Positions 38,367 to 47,418 of a DNA stretch of 64,000 nt are shown here, piece after piece (position 1 is the stretch's first letter; each line of letters opens with the position of its first letter). Source of the stretch: Paracoccus hibiscisoli (GTDB taxonomy: Bacteria; Pseudomonadota; Alphaproteobacteria; Rhodobacterales; Rhodobacteraceae); assembly GCF_005048265.1 (NCBI RefSeq), contig NZ_SUNH01000016.1, positions 55,027 to 119,026 of the forward strand, given 5' to 3'. Under the pieces are notes generated by a model. It was not told the origin of the DNA. It did not search any database and worked only from the letters and a program-made list of their open reading frames with translations. The translations under genes were made by a program, and so were the position numbers.

Positions 38367-38720
38367 TCACTCGGCGTCGGCCGGTGCGGCTTTCTTGGCA
38401 CGCTCTTCGGCGCGGGCCTTGGCTTTCTTGCCGGGCTCGGCCTTCTTCATGTTCTTGCGCTCGGCCTTTTCCTTGACGCCGGCGGCCTCCAGGAAGCGGG
38501 CGACGCGGTCCGTGGGCTGCGCGCCCTGGCCCAGCCAGTACTGGATGCGCTCGACATCCATCTTCACGCGCTCTTCGCTGTCTTTCGCCAGCAGCGGGTT
38601 GTAGGTGCCCAGCTTCTCGATGAAGCGGCCGTCGCGCGGCATGCGCGAATCGGAGGCGACGATGGCATAGTGCGGGCGTTTTTTGCTGCCACCACGGGCC
38701 AGGCGGATCTTCATGGACAT
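38367..38720 (-). CDS. rpsP: 30S ribosomal protein S16
   Basis: S16 is an early-binding small-subunit protein. The 117-residue product starts [20 protein letters not shown] and continues [20 protein letters not shown] and [20 protein letters not shown], the complete family domain in about 80 residues. It is followed by a Lys/Ala-rich tail ([20 protein letters not shown]) common in alphaproteobacteria. It heads the rpsP-rimM-trmD-rplS order. Confidence 0.96.
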   Translation of the reverse strand: MSMKIRLARGGSKKRPHYAIVASDSRMPRDGRFIEKLGTYNPLLAKDSEERVKMDVERIQYWLGQGAQPTDRVARFLEAAGVKEKAERKNMKKAEPGKKAKARAEERAKKAAPADAE

Positions 38721-38747
38721 GGATAGTCTCCTTGGGTTGTCGTCCGG

Positions 38748-39044
38748 TCAGGACTGATAATGTTCGTGGTGCCGAATGACTTCGGCGATCACGAAGGTCA
38801 GGAATTTGCGCGCGAATTCCGGGTCGAGATCGGCCTCGCGCGCGAGGCGTTCCAGGCGTTCGATCTGGCTTGCCTCGCGCGAGGGATCGGACGGCGGAAG
38901 GTCGTGCCGGGCCTTGAGACGGCCGACGGACTGGGTGTGCTTGAACCGTTCGGCCAGCGTATAGACCAGAATGGCGTCCAGCCGGTCGATGCTGGCGCGG
39001 TGATCGGCCAGCAGGTCGGCGGCGCGGGTGGTTGCGTCGGTCAT
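38748..39044 (-). CDS. Chorismate mutase, AroQ class
   Basis: A 98-residue helical chorismate mutase (chorismate to prephenate, Phe/Tyr synthesis). ASIDRLDAILVYTLAERFKH supplies the first-helix Arg/Asp pattern, QSVGRLKARHDLPPSDPSRE has the central Lys and Asp, and the C-terminal helix is DPEFARKFLTFVIAEVIRHH. The position between rpsP and ffh is conserved in Rhodobacteraceae and marks this as the probable housekeeping copy. The stop is 27 bases before rpsP. The start overlaps the upstream GNAT stop by 4 bases. Confidence 0.85.
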   Translation of the reverse strand: MTDATTRAADLLADHRASIDRLDAILVYTLAERFKHTQSVGRLKARHDLPPSDPSREASQIERLERLAREADLDPEFARKFLTFVIAEVIRHHEHYQS

Positions 39045-39583
39045 GCGGCCTCCGGGGCGGGGTGGCGATAGACGAGGCAGGGGTGATCGAAGACCGGCGT
39101 CGCGGCGCCCCGGTCGCGCACCGCCCCAAGCCGTTCGGCCAGCGCGATCGAGCGGGCATTGGCCGGGTCGATATAGCTGACGGCGGTGGTCCAGCCCAGG
39201 TCGCGGAACGCGTGGGCCCGCGCGGCGCGGACAGCCTCGGCCACCAGACCCTTTCCTTCCACGGCCTGCGACCAGGCGGTCCAGCCCAGCTCACGCTCGG
39301 GCCAGCCGTCGGGATACCACGGGCCGACCATACCAAGGGGCATGTCCTCCTGCCCCTTGAAGCAAAAGACGAACATGCCGAAACCGCGCATCACCCAATG
39401 GCCGGTCAGATGGCCGAAGGCCCGCCAATAGGCGCCGGGCTTGGGTTCGGTCACGCCGCCGCCCACGAACTGTGCGCGGTCGGATTGATAAAAGCTGCGC
39501 CAATGCGGCCAGTCGCTGCCCAGGGGCGCGCGCAGGATCAGGCGTTCCGTTTCCAGAACCGGGGTGGGGGACAGGGTGATCAT
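39041..39583 (-). CDS. GNAT acetyltransferase
   Basis: A 180-residue GNAT (RimJ/RimL-type) protein: MITLSPTPVLETERLILRAP at the start, the conserved GWPERELGWTAWSQAVEGKG before the acetyl-CoA helix (LVAEAVRAARAHAFRDLGWT), and IDPANARSIALAERLGAVRD near the C-terminus. It is sandwiched with 4-base overlaps between ffh and chorismate mutase, so all three are translationally linked. The substrate is unknown. Confidence 0.85.
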   Translation of the reverse strand: MITLSPTPVLETERLILRAPLGSDWPHWRSFYQSDRAQFVGGGVTEPKPGAYWRAFGHLTGHWVMRGFGMFVFCFKGQEDMPLGMVGPWYPDGWPERELGWTAWSQAVEGKGLVAEAVRAARAHAFRDLGWTTAVSYIDPANARSIALAERLGAVRDRGAATPVFDHPCLVYRHPAPEAA

Positions 39584-41076
39584 TTCTTGCCGAACAATCC
39601 GCCCAGACCGCCCGGCAGGCCCGCGCGGCCCAGCTGGCCGCCCAGACCCTTGGGATCGGCCAGCATCTTCTGCGCCTCTGCCATCTTGGCGGGGTCCAGG
39701 TTGTCCATGTCGGGCAGTCCGCCGCCCTTGCCGGTCATGGCGCGCATGGCCTGCTTGAGCATGCCGCCCTTGCCCATCTTGCCCAGCTTTTTCATCGTGT
39801 CGGCCATCTGCTTCTGCATCTTCAGCAGCTTGTTCAGATCCGACACGTCCAGACCCGCACCGGCGGCGATGCGCTTTTTCCGGCTGGCCTGCAGCAGGTC
39901 CGGGTTGGCCCGTTCCTTCTTGGTCATCGAATTGATCAGCGCGATCTGGTGGCGGATGACCTTGTCGTCATAGCCCGCGGCCTCGGCCTGCTTGGCCATC
40001 TTGGCCATGCCGGGCATCATGCCCATGACCGACTGCATGCCGCCCATCTTCTGCATCTGCTCCAGCTGGCCGCGCAGGTCGTTCATGTTGAACAGACCCT
40101 TCTGGAACCGCTTCATCATGCGCTCGGCCTGTTCGACCTCCAGCACCTGCTGGGCCTTCTCGACCAGGGCCACGATATCGCCCATGCCCAGGATGCGGCC
40201 CGCGACGCGTTCCGCGTCGAACGTCTCCAGCGCGTCCATCTTTTCGCCCAGACCCACGAAGCGGATCGGCTTACCGGTCACGGCGCGCATCGACAGGGCC
40301 GCGCCGCCGCGCCCGTCGCCGTCCATGCGGGTCAGCACCACGCCGGTCACGCCGACCTTGGCGTCGAATTCGGTCGCGACGTTCACGGCGTCCTGTCCGG
40401 TCAGGCCATCGACGACCAGCAGCGTTTCCCGCGGGTTCGCGATGTCGCGGACCTGCTGGACCTGCGCCATCAGCGCCTCGTCGATATGCAGGCGGCCGGC
40501 GGTGTCCAGCATCAGCACGTCATAGCCACCCAAGGACGCCTGGGTCTTGGCGCGCTGCGCGATCTGCACGGCGGTCTGGCCAATCACGATGGGCAGCGTG
40601 TCGACGCCGATCTGCTGGCCCAGGATGGCCAGCTGCTCCATCGCGGCCGGGCGGTTGGTGTCCAGGCTGGCCATCAGCACGCGCTTCTTTTCGCGGTCCT
40701 TGAGGCGCAGGGCCAGTTTCGCGGTGGTGGTGGTCTTGCCCGAGCCCTGCAGGCCGACCATCAGGATGGCGGCGGGCGGGTTGTCGATGCGCAGCGCCTC
40801 GGGGGCGTCCTCGCCCTGCAGCACGCGGATCAGCTCGTCATGGACGATCTTGACGACCTGCTGGCCGGGGCTGACCGATTTCGTGACCGCCGCACCGGTG
40901 GCCTTGGCGGTGACCGCCTTGACGAAGTTGCGCGCCACCGGCAGCGAGACGTCGGCCTCCAGCAGGGCGGTGCGCACCTCGCGCATGGCGGCGGTGACGT
41001 CATCCTCGGACAGGGCGCCCTGCTTGGTCAGCCGGTCGAAGACGCCGCCCAAACGGTCGGAAAGGTTCTCGAACAT
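39580..41076 (-). CDS. ffh: Signal recognition particle GTPase Ffh
   Basis: Ffh binds signal sequences of membrane proteins with 4.5S RNA and delivers them to FtsY. The start at 41074-41076 gives MFENLSDRLGGVFDRLTKQG. G domain motifs are GLQGSGKTTTTAKLALRLK, DTAGRLHIDEALM, TRMDGDGRGGAALSM and FVGLGEKMDALETFD. A Met-rich M domain follows (KMGGMQSVMGMMPGMAKMAK, MTKKERANPDLLQASRKKRI). Length is 498 residues. The longer ORF adds 15 unsupported residues. Confidence 0.96.
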   Translation of the reverse strand: MFENLSDRLGGVFDRLTKQGALSEDDVTAAMREVRTALLEADVSLPVARNFVKAVTAKATGAAVTKSVSPGQQVVKIVHDELIRVLQGEDAPEALRIDNPPAAILMVGLQGSGKTTTTAKLALRLKDREKKRVLMASLDTNRPAAMEQLAILGQQIGVDTLPIVIGQTAVQIAQRAKTQASLGGYDVLMLDTAGRLHIDEALMAQVQQVRDIANPRETLLVVDGLTGQDAVNVATEFDAKVGVTGVVLTRMDGDGRGGAALSMRAVTGKPIRFVGLGEKMDALETFDAERVAGRILGMGDIVALVEKAQQVLEVEQAERMMKRFQKGLFNMNDLRGQLEQMQKMGGMQSVMGMMPGMAKMAKQAEAAGYDDKVIRHQIALINSMTKKERANPDLLQASRKKRIAAGAGLDVSDLNKLLKMQKQMADTMKKLGKMGKGGMLKQAMRAMTGKGGGLPDMDNLDPAKMAEAQKMLADPKGLGGQLGRAGLPGGLGGLFGKK

Positions 41077-41198
41077 CGTCGGGCCTCCTGGTCCAAAACA
41101 CTGTTGCCCCCGTGGGCGCAACGCGCTGACGGGGGGCGATCCCTGCGCAGGGCAGGGACCGGAAGGCTGTCCTTCCGGGAATTCAGGCTGCGATACGC

Positions 41199-41232
41199 AA
41201 AAACGGCCCCCGAGTCAACCTCAAGGGGCCGT
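41199..41232 (-). terminator. Rho-independent terminator of azoR
   Basis: On the minus strand ACGGCCCC (41225-41232) pairs with GGGGCCGT (41203-41210) and is followed by a TTTTT run reading into 41199-41203. It lies 18 bases after the azoR stop. Confidence 0.85.
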
Positions 41233-41250
41233 CCATGCTGAATGGCCGGA

Positions 41251-41838
41251 TCAGGCGGCGATCTTGTCCAGCGCCTGCTGCGCGCGCGCCATGGCCGCGT
41301 CGCGGTCAAAAGCCAGCCCGTCGGCCGCGACGAAGGTCACGTCGGTGATGCCCAGAAACCCCAGCATGTGGCGCAGATAGCCCGAGGCGTGGTCCAGGTC
41401 CGACCCCATCGGCGTGCCGGCGGCGGCATAGGCGACATAGGCGCGCTTGCCGGTCAGCAGACCCTCGGGGCCGGCCTCGGTATAGCGGAAGCTGACGCCG
41501 GCGCGGGCGATCTGGTCCAGCCAGGTCTTGAGCTGCGCGGGCAGGGTAAAGTTATAGATCGGCAGCCCGATGACCAGGACATCGGCGTCCTGAACCTCGG
41601 CCAGAAGGGTGTTCGACAGGTCGATCTGGGCCTGCTGGGCGGGCGTGGGGCTGTCGGTGCCGGCGCGCAGGGCCTGGAACCAGGCGTCGTCCATCACCGC
41701 CACGCCGTCGGACAGGTCGCGATGGGTCACCTGCGCATCGGGCTGTGCCGCGGTCAGGCGGGCCACGATATCGGCGGTCAGCTTGCGGGAAACCGAGGCG
41801 TCGCCGGTGATGGCGCTGTCCAGATGCAGAATGTTCAT
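41251..41838 (-). CDS. azoR: FMN-dependent NADH-azoreductase
   Basis: AzoR is a flavodoxin-fold enzyme that reduces azo and quinone compounds with two NADH-derived electron pairs and so protects against thiol stress. The 195-residue product begins MNILHLDSAITGDASVSRKL, contains the FMN-binding loop DVLVIGLPIYNFTLPAQLKT and WLDQIARAGVSFRYTEAGPE, and the conserved VAYAAAGTPMGSDLDHASGY. It is divergent from a LysR-type gene that probably regulates it. Confidence 0.92.
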   Translation of the reverse strand: MNILHLDSAITGDASVSRKLTADIVARLTAAQPDAQVTHRDLSDGVAVMDDAWFQALRAGTDSPTPAQQAQIDLSNTLLAEVQDADVLVIGLPIYNFTLPAQLKTWLDQIARAGVSFRYTEAGPEGLLTGKRAYVAYAAAGTPMGSDLDHASGYLRHMLGFLGITDVTFVAADGLAFDRDAAMARAQQALDKIAA

Positions 41839-41908
41839 GGGTCGTCTCCGTCAGGGATGTCGTGTTGCATCCGATTTAGGCCTATGCACGTGCGAACGAA
41901 AGGGCGAT

Positions 41909-41923
41909 AGTTGCGCAACAACT
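41909..41923. promoter_or_regulatory. LysR-type T-N11-A box between azoR and lysR
   Basis: AGTTGCGCAACAACT contains 5-base inverted arms (AGTTG and CAACT) and the T-N11-A spacing of LysR-family operators. It sits in the 99-base divergent region 15 bases before the regulator start. Confidence 0.55.
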
Positions 41924-41937
41924 GTGCGGAGATGCAC

Positions 41938-42783
41938 ATGCAGATCGAATCCTGGGACGACATCCGGGTCGCATTGGCCGTGGCGCGCTGCGGCACCGTC
42001 AGCGGTGCGGCGGGGGAACTGGGCGTGCATCATGCCACCGTGATCCGGCGTATCGACGCGCTGGAGACGGCGCTGCGCGCGCGGCTGTTCCAGCGCCACA
42101 CCCGCGGCTATGCCCTGACCGAGGCGGGGCGGACCCTGCTGGCTGCGGCGGGTGCGGCGGATGAGCGTTTCGCCCAGATGGCGGCGCAGATCGCGGGGGC
42201 GGGCGACCGCATCGAGGGAGAGCTGACCGTCACCTCGCTGCCCGAGCTGGTCGATCTGGTGATGCCGCGCATCACCGCGCTGATGCAGCGCCATCCGGGG
42301 CTGCGGGTGACCTATGCGACCGATGTGCGGCTGTTCCGCCTGGACGCCGGAGAGGCCCATATCGCCATCCGCGGCGGCGCCGAGCCGACCGAGCCCGACT
42401 ATGTCGTGCGACCGTTGGGACGCCTGCACCATGTTCTCTATGCGTCCGAGGATTACCTGGACCGCCACGGCCCGGTGGGCGACCCGCGCGCGCACCGCTT
42501 TGCGCTGCCGGGGCCGGATGCGCGGGGGGCTCCCTACATGCGCTGGCTGCAGGACCGGATCGGACCCGAGAACATCGCCCTGATCGCGTCCGAGGCCGCC
42601 GCCCGCGAGGCAGTGATCCGCGCGGGGCTGGCCATGGGGCCGCTGCCCGACAGCCTGGCCACGGGGCTGCTGCCGGCGATCAGCTTGCGGGAATGGGACA
42701 GCACGCTGTGGCTGGTCACCCATGTCGATCTGCACCGCACGCCCAAGGTCCAGGCCGCCCTGGCCGCCCTGCGCGACGGCTGA
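41938..42783 (+). CDS. LysR-family transcriptional regulator
   Basis: A 281-residue LysR regulator. The N-terminal winged helix reads DIRVALAVARCGTVSGAAGE, LGVHHATVIRRIDALETALR and LFQRHTRGYALTEAGRTLLA. The effector-binding domain follows (GELTVTSLPELVDLVMPRI to the C-terminus). The start at 41938 is preceded by GCGGAG; ATGs at 41932 and a TTG at 41911 are in-frame alternatives. Divergent orientation and the shared T-N11-A box suggest it controls azoR. The effector is unknown. Confidence 0.87.
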   Translation: MQIESWDDIRVALAVARCGTVSGAAGELGVHHATVIRRIDALETALRARLFQRHTRGYALTEAGRTLLAAAGAADERFAQMAAQIAGAGDRIEGELTVTSLPELVDLVMPRITALMQRHPGLRVTYATDVRLFRLDAGEAHIAIRGGAEPTEPDYVVRPLGRLHHVLYASEDYLDRHGPVGDPRAHRFALPGPDARGAPYMRWLQDRIGPENIALIASEAAAREAVIRAGLAMGPLPDSLATGLLPAISLREWDSTLWLVTHVDLHRTPKVQAALAALRDG

Positions 42784-42835
42784 CCCTTTCCCCCGCGGCG
42801 CGCCTGCGGCAGGCTGCCCGTCAGGAGGAACCCCC

Positions 42836-43402
42836 ATGACCCACCCCATCAGCCGTTTCGCCGTGCCCGACCTGGCCGATCTGCCCGAGGACATCCGCGA
42901 CGCCATCGCCCAAGTGTCCGAAAAGTCGGGCTTTGTCCCCAACATCTTTCTGGCGCTGGCGCACAGGCCCGCCGAATTCCGGGCCTTCTTTGCCTATCAC
43001 GACGCGCTGATGGACAAGGCCGAAGGTCTGACCAAGGCCGAGCGGGAGCTGATCGTGGTCGCCACCAGCGGGCTGAATCGCTGCCAGTATTGCGTGGTGG
43101 CGCATGGCGCGATCCTGCGCATCCGGGCGCGCGATCCGCGCATCGCCGATCAGGTGGCGATCAACTGGCGCAAGGCCGACCTGACGGACCGGCAGCGCGC
43201 CATGCTGGCCTATGCCGAAAAGGTCGCGCTGGCCGCGCAGGATGTCGTCCCCGCCGATCACGACGCGCTGGCGCAGGCAGGTTTCGATGCGGATGAGATC
43301 TGGGACATCGGCGCCATCACGGCGTTCTTTGCGATGTCGAACCGGCTGGTGAACGCGGCCGACATTCGCCCCAACGACGACTTTCTGATGCTGGGGCGCT
43401 GA
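42836..43402 (+). CDS. AhpD-like peroxidase-related protein (CMD family)
   Basis: A 188-residue protein of the carboxymuconolactone-decarboxylase/AhpD fold. The redox core LNRCQYCVVAHGAILR contains CxxC followed by His, the alkylhydroperoxidase active-site pattern, with the acidic residue in AERELIVVA upstream. The N-terminal EKSGFVPNIFLALAHRPAEF and C-terminal FFAMSNRLVNAADIRPNDDF fit the uncharacterized peroxidase-related group. The start at 42836 has AGGAGG eight bases upstream. The protein probably handles peroxides; the electron donor is not evident. Confidence 0.87.
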   Translation: MTHPISRFAVPDLADLPEDIRDAIAQVSEKSGFVPNIFLALAHRPAEFRAFFAYHDALMDKAEGLTKAERELIVVATSGLNRCQYCVVAHGAILRIRARDPRIADQVAINWRKADLTDRQRAMLAYAEKVALAAQDVVPADHDALAQAGFDADEIWDIGAITAFFAMSNRLVNAADIRPNDDFLMLGR

Positions 43403-43513
43403 CGGGACGGCGTGATCGCGGGGTGACAGCCGCCGGTCGGTTGCGCGCGGCGGCTTTCCATCCGTTCACGCGGTCGTTAGGTTTCCGCGCAGGGGCAGGA
43501 CAAGAGGCGGCCA

Positions 43514-44284
43514 GTGGCGCATATCATCGTGGTCGGAAACGAGAAGGGCGGCTCGGGCAAATCCACCACCTCGATGCATGTCACGACGGCGCTGGCCCGG
43601 ATGGGGCACAGCGTCGGCGGCCTGGATCTGGACGTCCGCCAGCGCAGCTTTGGCCGCTATCTGGAGAACCGCGCCGCCTTCTGCGCGCGGATGGGGCTGG
43701 ACCTGCCGATGCCGGTCCTGGCGCAGCTGGGCGATGGCCCCGACCCGCTGACCCCCGCGCTGGAGCTGCTGGAGAAGCAGTGCGACTTCATCCTGCTGGA
43801 TTGCCCCGGCTCGCATACCAAGCTGAGCCAGATGGCGCATACCGTCGCGGATACGCTGATCACGCCGCTGAACGACAGCTTCGTCGATTTCGACCTGCTG
43901 GCGCGGATGTCGCCCGATGGCGAGGTGCTGGGCCCTTCGATCTATGCCGAGATGGTCTGGAACGCCCGTCAGCTGCGCGCGCAGGCCGGCGCGGGGCCGA
44001 TCGACTGGCTGGTGCTGCGCAACCGTCTGGGCACGCAACAGATGCACAACAAGCGCAAGGTGGGCGGCGCCTTGGCCGCGCTGTCCAAGCGCATCGGCTT
44101 TCGCGTGGCGCCCGGATTTTCGGAACGCGTGATCTTTCGCGAGCTGTTTCCCAACGGCCTGACGCTGCTGGACCTCAAGGATGTCGGCACCGAGACGATG
44201 AGCATGTCCCATATCGCCGCCCGCCAAGAGCTGCGCGACCTGATCGCGGAGCTGCGGCTGCCGGGGGTCACCATCACCTTCTGA
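43514..44284 (+). CDS. mipZ: MipZ, division-site positioning ATPase
   Basis: MipZ is a ParA-like ATPase that forms a gradient from the ParB-marked origin and keeps FtsZ at mid-cell; it is the alphaproteobacterial substitute for MinCD. The deviant Walker A KGGSGKST is at residues 11-18 of a 256-residue protein that begins MAHIIVVGNEKGGSGKSTT. DLDVRQRSFGRYLENR (switch I) and LLDCPGSHTKLSQMAHTVAD (switch II) are MipZ-specific. The start is a GTG at 43514 in AGTGGCGCATATC, with GAGGCG upstream. No parAB is nearby. Confidence 0.94.
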   Translation: MAHIIVVGNEKGGSGKSTTSMHVTTALARMGHSVGGLDLDVRQRSFGRYLENRAAFCARMGLDLPMPVLAQLGDGPDPLTPALELLEKQCDFILLDCPGSHTKLSQMAHTVADTLITPLNDSFVDFDLLARMSPDGEVLGPSIYAEMVWNARQLRAQAGAGPIDWLVLRNRLGTQQMHNKRKVGGALAALSKRIGFRVAPGFSERVIFRELFPNGLTLLDLKDVGTETMSMSHIAARQELRDLIAELRLPGVTITF

Positions 44285-44676
44285 CCGGGTGTGGCAGGCC
44301 CCGCCGCAGGGGCGGGACCGCGCCGGGATCAGCCCTGCTTGCGGGCCATGCCTTCGGTGCGGCAGATCGAAACTGCCTATTCCTTGGTCATGGCGGCGGG
44401 GTAGGAGAGGTGGGTATCCCACAGCACGATGGTCGGTGGGCAGTACTGGCAAGTCACCGGACCTTATTGGGGCGACCGAATAAGCTGCGCCAAGCTTCAC
44501 ACCGGCGATCAGCGTGCCGAAGGCACCAAGAACACAAGTCACTTTAAAATGTTTGCGAGGAGGTCGCTACGGGGGCGACGGCCCGCCGGACCCGAGGAGT
44601 CAGTCCCGCGCAACGCCATCGGCGGCAAGATGTCCAGCCTTGCCGCCGATGTAGAAAAACATTTTTTTAGAACAGC
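44285..44676. other. 392-base stretch without a supported gene
   Basis: Between mipZ and the PDH operon, which face each other, I find no ORF with a ribosome site and family-like content. A minus-strand frame beginning near 44542 runs across the mipZ gene and looks like a shadow. The segment is unusual in base composition: parts around 44360-44540 are markedly less GC-rich. It contains a small hairpin CTTATT/AATAAG (44463-44484) and, at its end, a strong plus-strand terminator structure (next entry). A small RNA or a degraded gene is possible. Confidence 0.6.
44617..44668 (+). terminator. Strong plus-strand terminator with orphan upstream region
   Basis: CATCGGCGGCAAG (44617-44629) pairs perfectly with CTTGCCGCCGATG (44639-44651). 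It is followed ten bases later by seven Ts (44662-44668). It faces the 3' end of pdhC, so it terminates plus-strand transcription, either of mipZ with a long 3' UTR or of an unannotated RNA. Confidence 0.75.
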
Positions 44677-46008
44677 TTAAGCAAGCATTCCCATCGGGTT
44701 CTCCAGATGGGCCACGATTGCCTCCAGCAGTTGCGCGCCCAGTGCACCGTCGATCACGCGGTGGTCGACCGACAGCGTCATCGACATGACGTTGCGCACC
44801 ACGACCTCTCCCTTTTCGACGACCGGGGTGGGGATGCCCGCACCCACGGCCAGGATCGCGCCATGCGGGGGGTTGATGACCGCGTCGAAGTTCTCGATCC
44901 CGAACATGCCCAGGTTGCTGATCGCAAAGCTGCCGCCCTGGTATTCGTGCGGGGCCAGCTTTTTGGACTTCGCGCGACCGGCCAGATCCTTCATCTGCGC
45001 GGACAGCGCCGACAGGGTCTTCTGATGCGCGTCCTTCAGCACGGGCGTGAACAGCCCGCCCTCGATCGCGACGGCCACGGCCACGTCCGACGGCTTGAGC
45101 TTGAGGATGCGATCCCCCGCCCAGACCGCATTCGCGTCCGGCACCTGCTGCAGGGCCAGCGCGCTGGCCTTGATGATGAAGTCGTTGACCGACAGCTTGA
45201 TCCCCCGGCCTTCCAGCTGCTTGTTCAGCGTGGCGCGGAACTCCATCAGCGCATCCAGCTTGGCCGAACGGCGCAGGTAGAAATGCGGGATGGTCTGCTT
45301 GGCCTCGGATAGGCGGGCGGCGATGGTGCGGCGCATGCCGTCCAGCGCGACCTCCTCGGTCTCGCGGTCGGCGTACATCTTCAGCACGGCCTCGGTCGAC
45401 AGGCCCTTGGGGGCCTGGGCGGGGGCTGCGGCTGTCGCGGGGGCTGCCTTGGCCTCGGGCTGGGCCGCTGCAGCGGCAGGCTTGGCGGCGCCGGGCTGGG
45501 CATTCTCGACATCGGCCTTGACGATCCGACCGCGGGGGCCGCTGCCTTGGATCTGGGACAGGTCCAGACCCTTGTCCTTGGCGATCCGGCGCGCCAGGGG
45601 CGAGGCAAAGACCCGGTCGCCCTTGGGCGCATCGTCCGCGGCTTTGGCATCACCGGCCACGGGCGCGCCGATCGGGCCGCCATAGCCCTTTTCGGCGGGT
45701 TCGGGCTCGACATCAGCCTTGGGGGCGGAGGCGGGCTTGGGCGCCCCGATGTCGCCGGCCTCCTCACCTTCCTCCAGCAGGACGGCGATGGCGGTGTTGA
45801 CCTTGACCGCCGAGGTGCCCTCGGCGATCAGGATCTTGCCGATGCGGCCCTCGTCGACGGCCTCGAACTCCATCGTGGCCTTGTCGGTCTCGATCTCGGC
45901 GATCACGTCGCCGGACTTGACGGTATCGCCCTCTTTCACCAGCCATTTGGCCAGCGTGCCCTCCTCCATGGTCGGGGAGAGGGCGGGCATCAGGATTTCC
46001 GTAGGCAT
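44677..46008 (-). CDS. pdhC: Pyruvate dehydrogenase E2, dihydrolipoyl acetyltransferase
   Basis: E2 forms the core of the pyruvate dehydrogenase complex and transfers acetyl from lipoyl-lysine to CoA. The 443-residue protein has an N-terminal lipoyl domain with [17 protein letters not shown] (Lys about 43), a Pro/Ala linker, a peripheral-subunit-binding domain ([20 protein letters not shown]), a second linker, and the catalytic domain with the active-site [19 protein letters not shown] (His about 415). It is the last gene of pdhA-pdhB-pdhC, 12 bases after pdhB. Confidence 0.96.
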   Translation of the reverse strand: MPTEILMPALSPTMEEGTLAKWLVKEGDTVKSGDVIAEIETDKATMEFEAVDEGRIGKILIAEGTSAVKVNTAIAVLLEEGEEAGDIGAPKPASAPKADVEPEPAEKGYGGPIGAPVAGDAKAADDAPKGDRVFASPLARRIAKDKGLDLSQIQGSGPRGRIVKADVENAQPGAAKPAAAAAQPEAKAAPATAAAPAQAPKGLSTEAVLKMYADRETEEVALDGMRRTIAARLSEAKQTIPHFYLRRSAKLDALMEFRATLNKQLEGRGIKLSVNDFIIKASALALQQVPDANAVWAGDRILKLKPSDVAVAVAIEGGLFTPVLKDAHQKTLSALSAQMKDLAGRAKSKKLAPHEYQGGSFAISNLGMFGIENFDAVINPPHGAILAVGAGIPTPVVEKGEVVVRNVMSMTLSVDHRVIDGALGAQLLEAIVAHLENPMGMLA

Positions 46009-46020
46009 CGCGCAGCTCCC

Positions 46021-47403
46021 TTACTTGTAGGTGACTTTTTTCACGGCGTCGGCGATCTCGGCGGGCGTGATCAGCGCGTGCTTTTCCAGGTTCGCGGCAT
46101 AGGGCATCGGCACGTCCTTGCCGGTGCAGCAGATGACCGGCGCGTCCAGATAGTCGAACGCGTTCTCCATCAGATAGGCCGAGATGTGGTTGCCGATGGC
46201 GCCCACGGGGAAGCCCTCCTCGACGGTCACGCAGCGGTTGGTGCGCTTGACCGACGACAGGATCGCGTCATAGTCCAGCGGGCGCAGCGTGCGCAGGTCG
46301 ATCACGTCGGCCTGGATGCCGTCCTGTTCCAGCAGCTTGGCCGCCTCCAACGCATGGGCGACGCCGATGCCAAAGCTGACGATGGTCACATCGTCGCCCG
46401 AGCGCACCGTGTTCGCCTTGCCGAAGGGGATGGTGAAATCCGGCAAGTCGGGCACCTCGAAGCTTCGCCCGTAAAGGATCTCGTTCTCCAGGAAGATGAC
46501 CGGGTTGTTGTCGCGGATGGCGGTCTTCATCAGACCCTTCGCATCGGCCGCCGAATAGGGCATCGCGACCTTCAGGCCGGGGATCGCCGCATACCATGCC
46601 GCGAAATCCTGGCTGTGCTGCGCGCCCACACGGGCGGCGGCGCCGTTCGGGCCGCGGAACACGATCGGGCAGCCCATCTGGCCCCCCGACATGTACAGCG
46701 TCTTGGCGGCCGAGTTGATGATGTGGTCGATGGCCTGCATGGCAAAGTTGAAGGTCATGAACTCGACGATCGGGCGCAGGCCGGCCAGGGCCGCACCGGT
46801 GCCGATACCGGCAAAGCCGATCTCGCTGATGGGCGTGTCCACGACGCGGCGGTGGCCGAACCGGGCCAGCAGCCCCTGGGTGATCTTGTAGGCGCCTTCG
46901 TATTCGCCGACCTCCTCGCCCATGATGAACACGGTCTCGTCGCGGTCCATCTCCTCGGCCATGGCCTCGCGCAGGGCTTCCCGCACGGTCATGGTCTTCA
47001 TCTTGGTGCCTTCGGGCCAGTCGGGGCTGCGCGGCTTGGGCTGCGGGGTCGCGACCTCCTCGACGGCGGACTTGCCGGGCTGTTCGCCGGCGGCCTCGGG
47101 GGCCTTGGCCTCGGCGGGCTTTGCCTCGGCCTTGGGGGCGGGGGCCGCGTCGGCGTCCTCTCCCTCCTCGACCAGGATGGCGATGGGGGTGTTCACGGCG
47201 ACGCCCTGGGTGCCCTCGGCCACCAGCAGCTTGCCCATGATGCCCTCGTCGACGGCCTCGAATTCCATCGTGGCCTTGTCGGTCTCGATCTCGGCGATGA
47301 TGTCGCCGGATTTGACGGCGTCACCCTCTTTCTTCAGCCATTTGGCCAGCGTGCCCTCCTCCATCGTGGGGGACAGGGCGGGCATCAGGATCTCGGTTGC
47401 CAT
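46021..47403 (-). CDS. pdhB: Pyruvate dehydrogenase E1 beta with N-terminal lipoyl domain
   Basis: E1 beta pairs with PdhA to decarboxylate pyruvate with TPP. The 460-residue protein begins with a full lipoyl domain ([20 protein letters not shown]) that is closely similar to that of E2, then an Ala/Pro linker, then the E1-beta transketolase fold ([60 protein letters not shown], and the C-terminal [20 protein letters not shown]). Lipoylated E1 beta is known from alphaproteobacteria and gives the complex additional lipoyl groups. Confidence 0.96.
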   Translation of the reverse strand: MATEILMPALSPTMEEGTLAKWLKKEGDAVKSGDIIAEIETDKATMEFEAVDEGIMGKLLVAEGTQGVAVNTPIAILVEEGEDADAAPAPKAEAKPAEAKAPEAAGEQPGKSAVEEVATPQPKPRSPDWPEGTKMKTMTVREALREAMAEEMDRDETVFIMGEEVGEYEGAYKITQGLLARFGHRRVVDTPISEIGFAGIGTGAALAGLRPIVEFMTFNFAMQAIDHIINSAAKTLYMSGGQMGCPIVFRGPNGAAARVGAQHSQDFAAWYAAIPGLKVAMPYSAADAKGLMKTAIRDNNPVIFLENEILYGRSFEVPDLPDFTIPFGKANTVRSGDDVTIVSFGIGVAHALEAAKLLEQDGIQADVIDLRTLRPLDYDAILSSVKRTNRCVTVEEGFPVGAIGNHISAYLMENAFDYLDAPVICCTGKDVPMPYAANLEKHALITPAEIADAVKKVTYK

Positions 47404-47418
47404 ATGTCGTCATCCCCC

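Noticed and set aside
43466..44542. Minus-strand ORF starting near 44542, with a plausible hydrophobic N-terminus
   Set aside because: It lacks a ribosome site and most of its length is antisense to mipZ.
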